NCBI GenBank assembly: GCA_026196445.1
Contig: JAPHTE010000095.1
Span: forward strand, 1 to 6,553
DNA length: 6,553 nucleotides
DNA from: Lysobacterales bacterium
Lineage (GTDB): Bacteria; Pseudomonadota; Gammaproteobacteria; Xanthomonadales; SZUA-36
Direction: 5' to 3'
Shown one piece after another: positions 1 to 5,171 of the stretch. The translations under genes were made by a program, and so were the position numbers. Under the pieces are notes generated by a model. That model ran no database searches and was not told the DNA's origin. It saw only the letters and a list, made by a program, of their open reading frames with translations. Position 1 is the stretch's first letter, and every line of letters begins with the position of its first letter.

Positions 1-836
1 ATGGCGCGGACGATAATGCCAGCGGCGTCGCCGTCATGCTGGAATTGGCGCGGACGCTGGGTAAATCCATGGAACCCTCAAGGTCGGTCGTCTTTGCTGC
101 ATTCACGGCGGAGGAGGCCGGTTTGCTGGGTGCGCGTCATTACGTAAAGAACATGCAGCGTTACCCGGTCGACAAAGTCATGGGCAACCTGAACATCGAC
201 ACCGTCGGGCGTCTGGGCGACAACAAGCTGCTGGTGCTTGGCAGTGGCTCAGCACGTGAATGGAAATTCATCTTCATGGGTGCCAGCTTTGTCACCGGTG
301 TGCAGACCGAAATGCCGACCCAGGACATCGATTCCAGCGACCAGGTGGCCTTTATCGAGGCCGGCGTGCCCGGCGTGCAGTTCTTCGGTGGTGTCAGCCC
401 CGATTACCACAAACCGAGCGACACGGCCGACAAGCTGGACTACAACGGCCTGGTCAAGGTGGCCGCCATCGTGCGCGAAGGTGTCGAATACCTGGCCGAA
501 CGGCCTGAGCCGATGGCCTTTAACAGCCCGAAACCCACCCATGGCGGGGCCAGGGCCGCGCCTGCCGGCGAGCGCACCGCCAGCACCGGCCTGATGCCGG
601 ATTTTGCCTTCAGTGGCGTGGGCGTCTCGATCGCCACCACCGGTGAAGATACACCGGCGCAAAAAGCCGGCCTGCAAAAGGGCGACGTGATTACGGCGAT
701 CAATGGTGACGCTGTTACGAACCTGCGTGGTTATTCAAACATGCTCAAGCAGTTTGCACCGGGCGATACCATCGAGGTGGCGTTTACCCGCGACGGCGAG
801 CAGCAGACGACCAATTTGACATTGCAGGCTCGCTGA
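1..836 (+). CDS. M28-family zinc metallopeptidase with C-terminal PDZ domain (5' end outside window)
   Basis: This is the C-terminal part of an aminopeptidase-like M28 hydrolase, probably exported and acting on peptides in the periplasm or outside. The reading frame is open from base 3, where GADDNASG gives the bridging metal Asp; the Met codon at base 36 is internal. Numbering from that Met, TAEEAGLLG (24-32) supplies the general-base Glu and a metal Glu, NIDTVG (53-58) the next metal Asp, and PDYHKPSD (122-129) the metal His, so four of the usual five metal ligands are visible; the first His would lie upstream. Residues about 189-266 form a PDZ domain with the typical AGLQKGDVI ligand loop. 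PDZ fusions are common in bacterial M28 enzymes and may bind protein C-termini. The signal peptide, if any, is outside the window. The family is certain; the substrate is unknown. Confidence 0.93.
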   Translation, partial: GADDNASGVAVMLELARTLGKSMEPSRSVVFAAFTAEEAGLLGARHYVKNMQRYPVDKVMGNLNIDTVGRLGDNKLLVLGSGSAREWKFIFMGASFVTGVQTEMPTQDIDSSDQVAFIEAGVPGVQFFGGVSPDYHKPSDTADKLDYNGLVKVAAIVREGVEYLAERPEPMAFNSPKPTHGGARAAPAGERTASTGLMPDFAFSGVGVSIATTGEDTPAQKAGLQKGDVITAINGDAVTNLRGYSNMLKQFAPGDTIEVAFTRDGEQQTTNLTLQAR

Positions 837-856
837 TAATTTCTCTGCCCTGAAAA

Positions 857-882
857 GCGAACCCTCCAACCGGGGGGTTCGC
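857..882. terminator. Strong GC-rich hairpin after the peptidase gene (no T-tract)
   Basis: The arms GCGAACCCTCC (857-867) and GGGGGGTTCGC (872-882) pair over 11 bp (one G-T wobble) around an AACC loop, starting 20 bp after the peptidase stop. No run of T follows on the + strand, so this is not a canonical intrinsic terminator. It may still end transcription with Rho, or protect the 3' end of the mRNA from exonucleases. Confidence 0.5.
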
Positions 883-1006
883 GATGATTACCCGGGTATC
901 CGCTATTAGCCACCAAGCGGTCACATTTGAAAGTGAGGGTGATGTTAGCTTGGTCGAAATTAGCGCAGTTGATTGAATTAACAATAGCCGTTGTCAGCCT
1001 GGACCC

Positions 1007-1024
1007 AACAACCTGCGGGTTGTT
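1007..1024. terminator. Small hairpin with UNCG-type loop between convergent genes
   Basis: AACAACC (1007-1013) pairs with GGTTGTT (1018-1024) around a TGCG loop closed by C-G, which fits the very stable C(UNCG)G tetraloop class when read on the + strand. It lies 25 bp beyond the stop of the minus-strand membrane-protein gene. There is no T-tract on either strand, so a terminator role is only a suggestion. The rest of 837-1048 shows nothing gene-like to me. Confidence 0.3.
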
Positions 1025-1048
1025 ACACCGCGGCCAAACGCATCAAGG

Positions 1049-1438
1049 TCAGTAGTGGTTGATCACCGCCAGCAGTTCGCCGGTTGTGAACGCGACCAGC
1101 CACAGGATATAACCGAGTCTTGAATTCCTGTTCAGGGTTTCGCTGAACGGTACCTCGCTACCGTGTTTGTGGCGGTGTTTCCAAATGAAAACCGCATCGA
1201 TGCACATCACGGTCAACGCGGTGTAGCCCAACACGCCGTGTAATGTCAGCCAGCCTTCCACAGTGCCGATCATCATGCAGATGGTCGCAGAAACATCGAA
1301 TATGACCGCCGCGGTTATGAAGCCCACCACGCCATTGGTGGCCCGCTTGTGCTTCCTTTCCTTGTAAATGAATACGGAATAAAGCACCAGAGCGATGTGA
1401 ATAAGAATGACACCGACAACAATGACCAGTTCAGGCAT
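1049..1438 (-). CDS. Four-helix integral membrane protein of unknown function (HsmA/TIGR03987-like)
   Basis: A 129-residue inner-membrane protein. Hydrophobic segments lie at about 2-23, 36-58, 65-86 and 107-128, with basic loops after helix 1 (YKERKHKR) and helix 3 (WKHRHKHG) that would face the cytoplasm by the positive-inside rule. His residues occur in or next to helices 1 and 3 and at the C-terminus (NHY), reminiscent of small haem-binding bundles, but no diagnostic b561-type His pairing can be claimed. The overall pattern recalls the uncharacterised HsmA/TIGR03987 family; this is from memory and not verified. The ATG is supported by AAAGGAAA about 5 bases upstream on the minus strand. 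The gene follows the persulfide dioxygenase gene in the same direction after a 159-bp gap that contains its own promoter candidate, so co-transcription is uncertain. Function is unknown. Confidence 0.82.
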   Translation of the reverse strand: MPELVIVVGVILIHIALVLYSVFIYKERKHKRATNGVVGFITAAVIFDVSATICMMIGTVEGWLTLHGVLGYTALTVMCIDAVFIWKHRHKHGSEVPFSETLNRNSRLGYILWLVAFTTGELLAVINHY

Positions 1439-1485
1439 AAGATTTCCTTTTTCAGGCCACCGGGGCCACGCAAAACAAAGGGGGC

Positions 1486-1514
1486 AATATAGCCGCTTTT
1501 GAACCCGTATTAAA
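1486..1514 (-). promoter_or_regulatory. Candidate sigma-70 promoter for the membrane-protein gene
   Basis: On the minus strand, TTTAAT (1514-1509, 3 of 6 to TTGACA) and TATATT (1491-1486, 5 of 6 to TATAAT) are separated by 17 bp. The predicted start is about 40 bp ahead of the ATG at 1438. The -10 lies in an imperfect dyad, GGC-N6-GCC (1483-1494). The -35 is weak, so confidence is low. The remainder of 1439-1597 holds only a 6-bp inverted repeat (CCTGGC 1565-1570 / GCCAGG 1579-1584) just past the dioxygenase stop. Confidence 0.3.
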
Positions 1515-1597
1515 GCGAATTATGTGTTTTGGGGACGTGTAAATCGCGCCTGAGGGCTAACCTGCCTGGCCTTAGAAAGCCAGGTGTCGCGTTGAGG

Positions 1598-2461
1598 CTA
1601 AAGTGTGTTGACCGGCAACTTCAGGTACACCACGCCATTGTCATCTGCCGGCGGCATATGGCCGGCACGGATGTTGACCTGTATCGACGGAAGGATCAGT
1701 TTAGGCATACCGAGCGTGGCGTCACGACCGGTGCGGAATTCGACAAAGTCTTGCTCGCTGACACCATCGCGTATGTGAATGTTTTCAGCGCGTTGCTTGG
1801 CAACCGTGGTCTGCCAGGCATACTCGTCTCGCCCGGGCGCCTTGTAGTCGTGGCACATGAACAGGCGGGTCCATTCGGGCAACTGATAAATCCGCTGGAT
1901 TGAGCGGTACAACGTCGCTGCATCACCCCCGGGGAAATCGACTCTCGCGGTACCAAAATCGGGCATAAACAGCGTATCGCCGACAAAGGCCGCATCGCCC
2001 ACCAGGTAAGTTACACAGTCCTGTGTATGACCCGGTGTGTGCATCACACGGATTTTCAGGCTGCCTACCTCCAGCACTTCGCCGTCGTCGAGCAAACGGT
2101 CGAATTGGCGCCCGTCGGCGCTGAAGCCGCCACCCAGATTGAAGACATCCATGAACACCTGCTGGGTTTCGGTGATATGCCTGCCGACGCCTGTGCTGCC
2201 ACCAGTCTTTTCCTTCAGGTATTGTGCGGCAGTCAGGTGATCCGCGTGCGCGTGGGTCTCCAGGATCCAGGCTACCTGGTATTTATTGGCATTTATGAAC
2301 TTTATGACCTCGTCAGCTGAATCCGTGGAGGTCCGGCCAGAGGCCTGGTCAAAGTCCAGCACCGGATCGATGATTGCGCACAAACTGCCGGATGGATCAC
2401 TGACCACGTATGTCACGGTATTGGTTGCCTCGTCAAAAAACGCTTTTACATTGGGGTTCAT
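1598..2461 (-). CDS. blh: Persulfide dioxygenase, ETHE1/Blh-type metallo-beta-lactamase fold
   Basis: A 287-residue cytoplasmic enzyme expected to oxidise persulfides (such as glutathione persulfide) with O2 to sulfite, detoxifying sulfide-derived sulfane sulfur. The MBL motif THAHADH spans 69-75, TPGHT is at 142-146, and GDTLF at 161-165. By analogy with ETHE1, H70, H145 and D162 would form the 2-His-1-Asp iron site. The segment MPDFGTARVDFPGGD (166-180) and the late CHDY motif (203-206) are typical of this group. I chose the start at 2461 (MNPNVKAFFD), the usual family N-terminus, because GGAG lies 9 bases upstream; an in-frame ATG at 2536 would add 25 unlike residues. It is divergent from a BigR/SqrR-like repressor, the classic arrangement of the bigR-blh operon, although here there is no fused or linked rhodanese. 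The symbol is by similarity; in vivo substrate is inferred. Confidence 0.92.
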   Translation of the reverse strand: MNPNVKAFFDEATNTVTYVVSDPSGSLCAIIDPVLDFDQASGRTSTDSADEVIKFINANKYQVAWILETHAHADHLTAAQYLKEKTGGSTGVGRHITETQQVFMDVFNLGGGFSADGRQFDRLLDDGEVLEVGSLKIRVMHTPGHTQDCVTYLVGDAAFVGDTLFMPDFGTARVDFPGGDAATLYRSIQRIYQLPEWTRLFMCHDYKAPGRDEYAWQTTVAKQRAENIHIRDGVSEQDFVEFRTGRDATLGMPKLILPSIQVNIRAGHMPPADDNGVVYLKLPVNTL

Positions 2462-2567
2462 ACACTGCTCCGTCAGGTGTTGCACCCGCCAGGCGGGTGC
2501 GGCAAAATCACACGACTTACGGTCTGCGCCGAACATAAATATTTTCGGGAAATTTTAACCGGAATAG

Positions 2568-2580
2568 TTTATATTATAAA
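2568..2580. promoter_or_regulatory. AT-rich palindrome, putative operator of the ArsR-family repressor
   Basis: TTTATA-T-TATAAA is a perfect odd palindrome of 13 bp in the divergent spacer. It contains a perfect minus-strand TATAAT (2578-2573). Operators of BigR-type repressors are known to be AT-rich dyads overlapping the promoter of the persulfide dioxygenase operon; assignment of this particular palindrome is inference from position and symmetry. A nearby 8-bp palindrome AAATATTT (2537-2544) could be a further contact. Confidence 0.45.
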
Positions 2581-2601
2581 AGCTTAAGGTATCCTGTTTA
2601 A
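2573..2601 (-). promoter_or_regulatory. Candidate promoter of the persulfide dioxygenase gene
   Basis: On the minus strand a perfect TATAAT (2578-2573) is preceded, at 17 bp, by TTAAAC (2601-2596, 3 of 6 to TTGACA). Transcription would begin near 2566, giving a leader of roughly 105 bases before the ATG at 2461. The -10 is embedded in the 13-bp palindrome, so a bound repressor would block polymerase directly. The -35 is weak, so the exact promoter is tentative. Confidence 0.4.
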
Positions 2602-2623
2602 TACAATAAAGCCAGAATATACA

Positions 2624-2648
2624 CATGATCGGAATTGCACAGATCATG
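2624..2648. promoter_or_regulatory. 25-bp dyad in the regulator's leader (second operator or hairpin)
   Basis: CATGATC (2624-2630) and GATCATG (2642-2648) are perfect 7-bp inverted arms separated by 11 bp, so their centres are 18 bp apart, close to two helical turns. It lies 46 bp ahead of the regulator ATG. It could be an additional dimer-binding site for autoregulation or, as RNA, a leader hairpin with an 11-base loop. Function is inferred only from symmetry and location. I could not find a convincing -35/-10 pair for the plus-strand gene; TACAAT at 2602-2607 is the best -10 candidate. Confidence 0.35.
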
Positions 2649-2694
2649 AAACCAAAAACTGGAACAACATCCAAACGGAAAGGAAGCCTCTCAC

Positions 2695-3024
2695 ATGAAG
2701 AATGATGCTGAATTCGACCTGAATCAGATGTCACAATCGGCCGGACGGGCCAGTGCCTTGATGAAGACGCTCGGCCACCGCGATCGCCTGATGATACTTT
2801 GCCACCTGGCTGATGGTGAAAAATCGGTCGGGCAGATTGCAGACCTTCTCGAAATTGCCCAGTCACCTCTGTCGCAACACCTGTCGAGGATGCGCAAGGA
2901 AGGCCTGGTAAAAACACGCCGCGAGGCACAGACAATATACTACTCGCTCAAGAGTGGTGAAGCCGCCCGGGTCGTCGAAGTCCTGTACGAATTATTCTGC
3001 AAAGCACAGGGCTGTTCAGTCTAA
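2695..3024 (+). CDS. ArsR/SmtB-family persulfide-sensing repressor, BigR/SqrR-like
   Basis: A 109-residue winged-helix dimeric DNA-binding regulator. The recognition region SVGQIADLLEIAQSPLSQHL (44-63) and the wing RREAQTIYYSL (75-85) are typical ArsR elements. C36 (in LCHLADGEKSV) and C102 (in LYELFCKAQGC) are 66 residues apart, the same spacing as the sensor pair C41/C107 of Rhodobacter SqrR and the equivalent pair of BigR. In those proteins, sulfide-derived persulfide links the cysteines through a di- or polysulfide and releases DNA. No metal-site CVC motif of ArsR/SmtB is present, which argues against arsenic or zinc sensing. The start is fixed by AGGAA at 2681-2685 and an in-frame stop at 2647. 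It is divergent from the persulfide dioxygenase it probably represses, likely with autorepression. An extra Cys, C107, lies near the C-terminus. It could equally be called bigR, sqrR or ygaV; I assign no symbol. Confidence 0.93.
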   Translation: MKNDAEFDLNQMSQSAGRASALMKTLGHRDRLMILCHLADGEKSVGQIADLLEIAQSPLSQHLSRMRKEGLVKTRREAQTIYYSLKSGEAARVVEVLYELFCKAQGCSV

Positions 3025-3054
3025 AATTTCCGGTCGTTTAAGCTGGCTGACCCC

Positions 3055-3074
3055 GGTCATAATTTCTTATGACC
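3055..3074. terminator. Hairpin downstream of the regulator gene
   Basis: GGTCATAA (3055-3062) and TTATGACC (3067-3074) form a perfect 8-bp stem with a TTTC loop, 30 bp after the regulator stop. The following bases (TAGATCAATTTG) are only moderately T-rich, so termination is plausible but not certain. As DNA the same dyad could instead bind a regulator of the downstream channel gene. Confidence 0.4.
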
Positions 3075-3082
3075 TAGATCAA
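3069..3082. promoter_or_regulatory. FNR/DNR-like box upstream of the FadL-type gene
   Basis: ATGAC-CTAG-ATCAA matches the FNR-family consensus TTGAT-N4-ATCAA at 8 of 10 defined positions, with a perfect right half. Its centre (3075.5) lies about 70 bp ahead of the start predicted for the promoter at 3111-3139, a distance at which CRP/FNR proteins can act as class I activators. Such near-matches occur by chance, and the site overlaps the hairpin at 3055-3074, so confidence is low. Confidence 0.25.
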
Positions 3083-3110
3083 TTTGTTGCCATTTAACCC
3101 CCCAATTTTC

Positions 3111-3139
3111 TTGGTTTTCCTGCCCCATAATCTTATAGT
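3111..3139 (+). promoter_or_regulatory. Candidate promoter of the FadL-type channel gene
   Basis: TTGGTT (3111-3116, 3 of 6) and TATAGT (3134-3139, 5 of 6) have a 17-bp spacer; the start would be near 3146, giving a leader of about 97 bases. CATAAT at 3126-3131 is an alternative -10. Downstream, AAATTA (3161-3166) and TAATTT (3175-3180) are inverted arms 8 bp apart that could be an operator or leader structure. Confidence 0.35.
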
Positions 3140-3242
3140 TAGCAAACATTAAATCCCTCTAAATTACATAAACATAATTTGCGCGGGCGGAAGGCTCGCA
3201 AACCCTGAATTACCCTTTTTTGTTAACACGGGAAGCGCCAAG

Positions 3243-4646
3243 ATGCAGCTTAAGAATCAGACCCGGTTGTTCGCAGCCATCACCACGCTACTTCTAACCA
3301 CACCACTATGGGCAACCAACGGTTACTATACCCACGGTATCGGGACCAAGAACAAGGGTATGGCAGGCGCCGGCCTGGCGATGCCTGAAGATGCGATTTC
3401 AGTCGCCAATAACCCGGCTGCAGCCCTGGCAAGCGCAGGCAAATATGACCTTGGCCTTGCGTTGTTCAGCCCATCGCGCCATTACGAAACCAGTACCAGC
3501 CAGGCCAATGGCCAGTGTTCCCCGATGGGATGTGCTTTCACCATCGGCCCGAACTCCATCGACAGCGACAAGAATTATTTCTTTATTCCGAACATGGCCG
3601 GTGCCTGGCAAATCGACGATAAATCTGCCTGGTCGGCGGCTTTTTATGGCAGGGGTGGAATGAACACGACATGGAATGGTGGTAGCGCTACTTTTGACCC
3701 GGATGGCCCGGGTCCAGCCCCGACGATGACCCTGCCCGGAACTTATGGCGCCGGTTTGTTTGGCGGCAACGGTACAGCTGGTGTTGACCTCAGCCAGGCA
3801 TTCATAGAATTCGGTTATGCGCGAGAATTCGGAGGCAACTTTACCCTGGGTATTTCTTTAATTGGTGTGGCGCAGGTATTTGCTGGCCGGGGCGTTTCTA
3901 CTTTTGGGGCCTACACCGAGACCTTCGCGGCCAGTGGCGGCATGACAATGCCGAGCAACCTGTCCAATAACGGCCATGACCAATCCTATGGTCTCGGTGG
4001 CAAGGTCGGCCTTTTGTGGGATTTAAATGAAAAGGTCAGCTTCGCGGCCAGTTATCAGCCAGAAATTGGCATGAGCAAGCTGGACGATTATTCAGACCTG
4101 TTTGCTGATCACGGCAACATGGACATCCCGTCCGATCTGAAGGCAGGTATTACCTTCCGCCCCAACCAGGGTTTTGCGCTGAGCTTCGATATTGAAAAAA
4201 TCTGGTACAGCGACGTGCCTTCCGTCAACAACCCTTTCAGCAACCTGTTCGCTTGCCCGACAGCGGGTGCCGGCGGCACCGACCTGAGTAGTTGTTTGGG
4301 TGGCAAGAATGGCGCCGGCTTTGGCTGGCAAGACATGACCGTCTACAAGGTTGGCGCTCAATGGAGTGCCGGTGAAGACTGGACCTGGCGCGCCGGTTAC
4401 AGCCACGGCGACCAGCCAATTCCGGACAGCGAAGTGGTATTCAATATCCTGGCACCTGGCGTAATTGAAGACCATGCAACCATTGGTTTTACCCACGCGC
4501 TACCCTCGGGTAATGAGTACAGCCTGTCCTTCATGTATGCCTTCAACAAGGAGATCAGCGGCACCAACCCGCTTGACCCAAGCCAAACGATTACCATGGA
4601 CATGGACCAGTTTGAATTGGAGTTCAGCTTCGGCTGGCGTCGATAG
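3243..4646 (+). CDS. OmpP1/FadL-family outer-membrane channel for hydrophobic compounds
   Basis: A 467-residue outer-membrane beta-barrel that moves hydrophobic molecules (classically long-chain fatty acids, in relatives aromatic hydrocarbons) across the outer membrane. A signal peptide covers about 1-24 (cationic start, LLLTT core, cleavage after PLWA). The mature N-terminus TNGYYTHGIG starts the plug domain, which contains the family NPA motif at 57-59. The rest alternates in the amphipathic strand pattern of a 14-strand barrel and ends with aromatic-rich FELEFSFGWRR, a reasonable though not classic C-terminal OMP signal. Cys pairs C92/C97 and C338/C351 sit in apparent loops and may form disulfides. 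The start is set by GGGAAG 7 bases upstream. A bidirectional terminator follows. Substrate is unknown; fatty acids, hydrocarbons, or (speculatively) elemental sulfur given the neighbouring persulfide genes. Confidence 0.93.
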   Translation: MQLKNQTRLFAAITTLLLTTPLWATNGYYTHGIGTKNKGMAGAGLAMPEDAISVANNPAAALASAGKYDLGLALFSPSRHYETSTSQANGQCSPMGCAFTIGPNSIDSDKNYFFIPNMAGAWQIDDKSAWSAAFYGRGGMNTTWNGGSATFDPDGPGPAPTMTLPGTYGAGLFGGNGTAGVDLSQAFIEFGYAREFGGNFTLGISLIGVAQVFAGRGVSTFGAYTETFAASGGMTMPSNLSNNGHDQSYGLGGKVGLLWDLNEKVSFAASYQPEIGMSKLDDYSDLFADHGNMDIPSDLKAGITFRPNQGFALSFDIEKIWYSDVPSVNNPFSNLFACPTAGAGGTDLSSCLGGKNGAGFGWQDMTVYKVGAQWSAGEDWTWRAGYSHGDQPIPDSEVVFNILAPGVIEDHATIGFTHALPSGNEYSLSFMYAFNKEISGTNPLDPSQTITMDMDQFELEFSFGWRR

Positions 4647-4665
4647 GAATAACAATAAGAAATGG

Positions 4666-4699
4666 AAAGGCCCGGGCATTGTCCGGGCCTTTTTTATTT
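4666..4699. terminator. Bidirectional intrinsic terminator
   Basis: The arms AAAGGCCCGG (4666-4675) and CCGGGCCTTT (4683-4692) form a perfect 10-bp stem around GCATTGT, followed on the + strand by TTTATTT. It lies 20 bp after the channel-gene stop. On the minus strand the same stem starts 12 bp after the DUF302 stop and is followed by the T-rich TTTCCATTTCTTATT, so it should end transcription from both convergent genes. Confidence 0.93.
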
Positions 4700-4703
4700 G
4701 GCG

Positions 4704-5093
4704 TTAGAGCGCTTCGAGCACCTTTTCAAGTTTTGCCCGCACCTGGTCCGCCAGCGGTTCGACCCGCTCGTCATCCACCAGCCCCAATACAGACGCGGGA
4801 TCCATGAAATCAACCCGCACCCGGCCGTCTTCCTCCTGCCGGACCAGCACATTGCACGGCAATAGCAGGCCGATATCCGGTACGGCGGTGATCGCCTGGT
4901 GGGCCAGTACCGGGTTGCAGGCGCCGAGGATACGGTAAGGCCGCATATCTTTGTCAAGCTTGGCCTTCAGCGTCGCCTGTACGTCGATGGTCGTCAGCAC
5001 GCCAAAACCCTCGTCAGCCAACTTTTCCGTGACCCGCTCAATTGCATCTTCAAACCTCAGGTCAATGGACTTTCCAAAACCGAAATTACTCAC
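4704..5093 (-). CDS. DUF302 domain protein
   Basis: A 129-residue soluble protein consisting of a single DUF302 domain. Family hallmarks are GFGVLTTIDVQATLKAKL (29-46), RPYRILGACNPVLAHQAI (51-68) and DIGLLLPCNVLVR (73-85), with the conserved Cys59 and Cys80 in the GACNP and LLPCN motifs. No signal peptide or membrane helix is seen, so it is probably cytoplasmic. The biochemical role of DUF302 is not established; its two conserved cysteines suggest metal, haem or sulfur chemistry, and from memory it is frequent near sulfur-oxidation genes. I chose GTG at 5093-5091 because GGAGGTG lies exactly 7 bases upstream; an ATG at 5135 would add 14 residues unlike the family and bury the ribosome site. 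It is 78 bp downstream of the beta-barrel gene in the same direction and may be co-transcribed with it. Confidence 0.92.
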   Translation of the reverse strand: MSNFGFGKSIDLRFEDAIERVTEKLADEGFGVLTTIDVQATLKAKLDKDMRPYRILGACNPVLAHQAITAVPDIGLLLPCNVLVRQEEDGRVRVDFMDPASVLGLVDDERVEPLADQVRAKLEKVLEAL

Positions 5094-5100
5094 TGTGTAA

Positions 5101-5107
5101 CACCTCC
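5101..5107 (-). promoter_or_regulatory. Strong ribosome binding site deciding the GTG start of the DUF302 gene
   Basis: On the minus strand GGAGGTG is followed by TTACACA and then GTG, a near-perfect Shine-Dalgarno at optimal 7-base spacing. It sets translation start at 5093 rather than at the upstream ATG at 5135. Confidence 0.85.
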
Positions 5108-5147
5108 AAAATTCACTATTCAAGCCGTGTGGCAATATGCTGACTGC

Positions 5148-5170
5148 CGCCAGCCGGAAACCGGCCGGCG
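5148..5170. terminator. GC-rich hairpin one base after the beta-barrel stop codon
   Basis: CGCCAGCCGG (5148-5157) pairs with CCGGCCGGCG (5161-5170), ten pairs counting one non-Watson-Crick position (A-C as + strand RNA; G-T wobble as minus-strand RNA), with a three-base loop. In the minus-strand transcript it begins one base after the barrel-gene stop and precedes the DUF302 gene. No T-tract follows, so it more likely stabilises the upstream mRNA segment or partly attenuates readthrough than terminates fully. Confidence 0.4.
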
Positions 5171-5171
5171 C

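Noticed and set aside
889..898. 10-bp palindrome TACCCGGGTA as an operator
   Set aside because: It is short, isolated between convergent gene ends, and has no promoter nearby.
884..976. 30-codon plus-strand open frame after the peptidase
   Set aside because: No Shine-Dalgarno (a hairpin immediately precedes the ATG) and no recognisable protein features.
1529..1903. 124-codon plus-strand open frame opposite the persulfide dioxygenase
   Set aside because: It lies largely antisense to a gene with full catalytic motifs; its protein shows no recognisable domain and it is a codon-bias shadow.
2027..2320. 97-codon plus-strand open frame inside the dioxygenase gene
   Set aside because: Antisense shadow; the minus strand encodes the metal-binding motifs over the same bases.
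2459..2536. Upstream start for the dioxygenase adding 25 residues
   Set aside because: The added residues do not fit the family, and GGAG is correctly placed only for the ATG at 2461.
2555..2935. 126-codon minus-strand open frame covering the spacer and the repressor gene
   Set aside because: It is antisense to the ArsR-family helix-turn-helix, has low-complexity content, and would run through the palindromic operator and promoter region.
2695..3024. Arsenic- or zinc-sensing ArsR/SmtB regulator
   Set aside because: No CVC-type metal motif is visible, while the cysteine pair spacing and dioxygenase neighbour fit persulfide sensors.
4092..4496. 134-codon minus-strand open frame opposite the FadL gene
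   Set aside because: Shadow of a well-supported outer-membrane protein gene; no domain or ribosome site.
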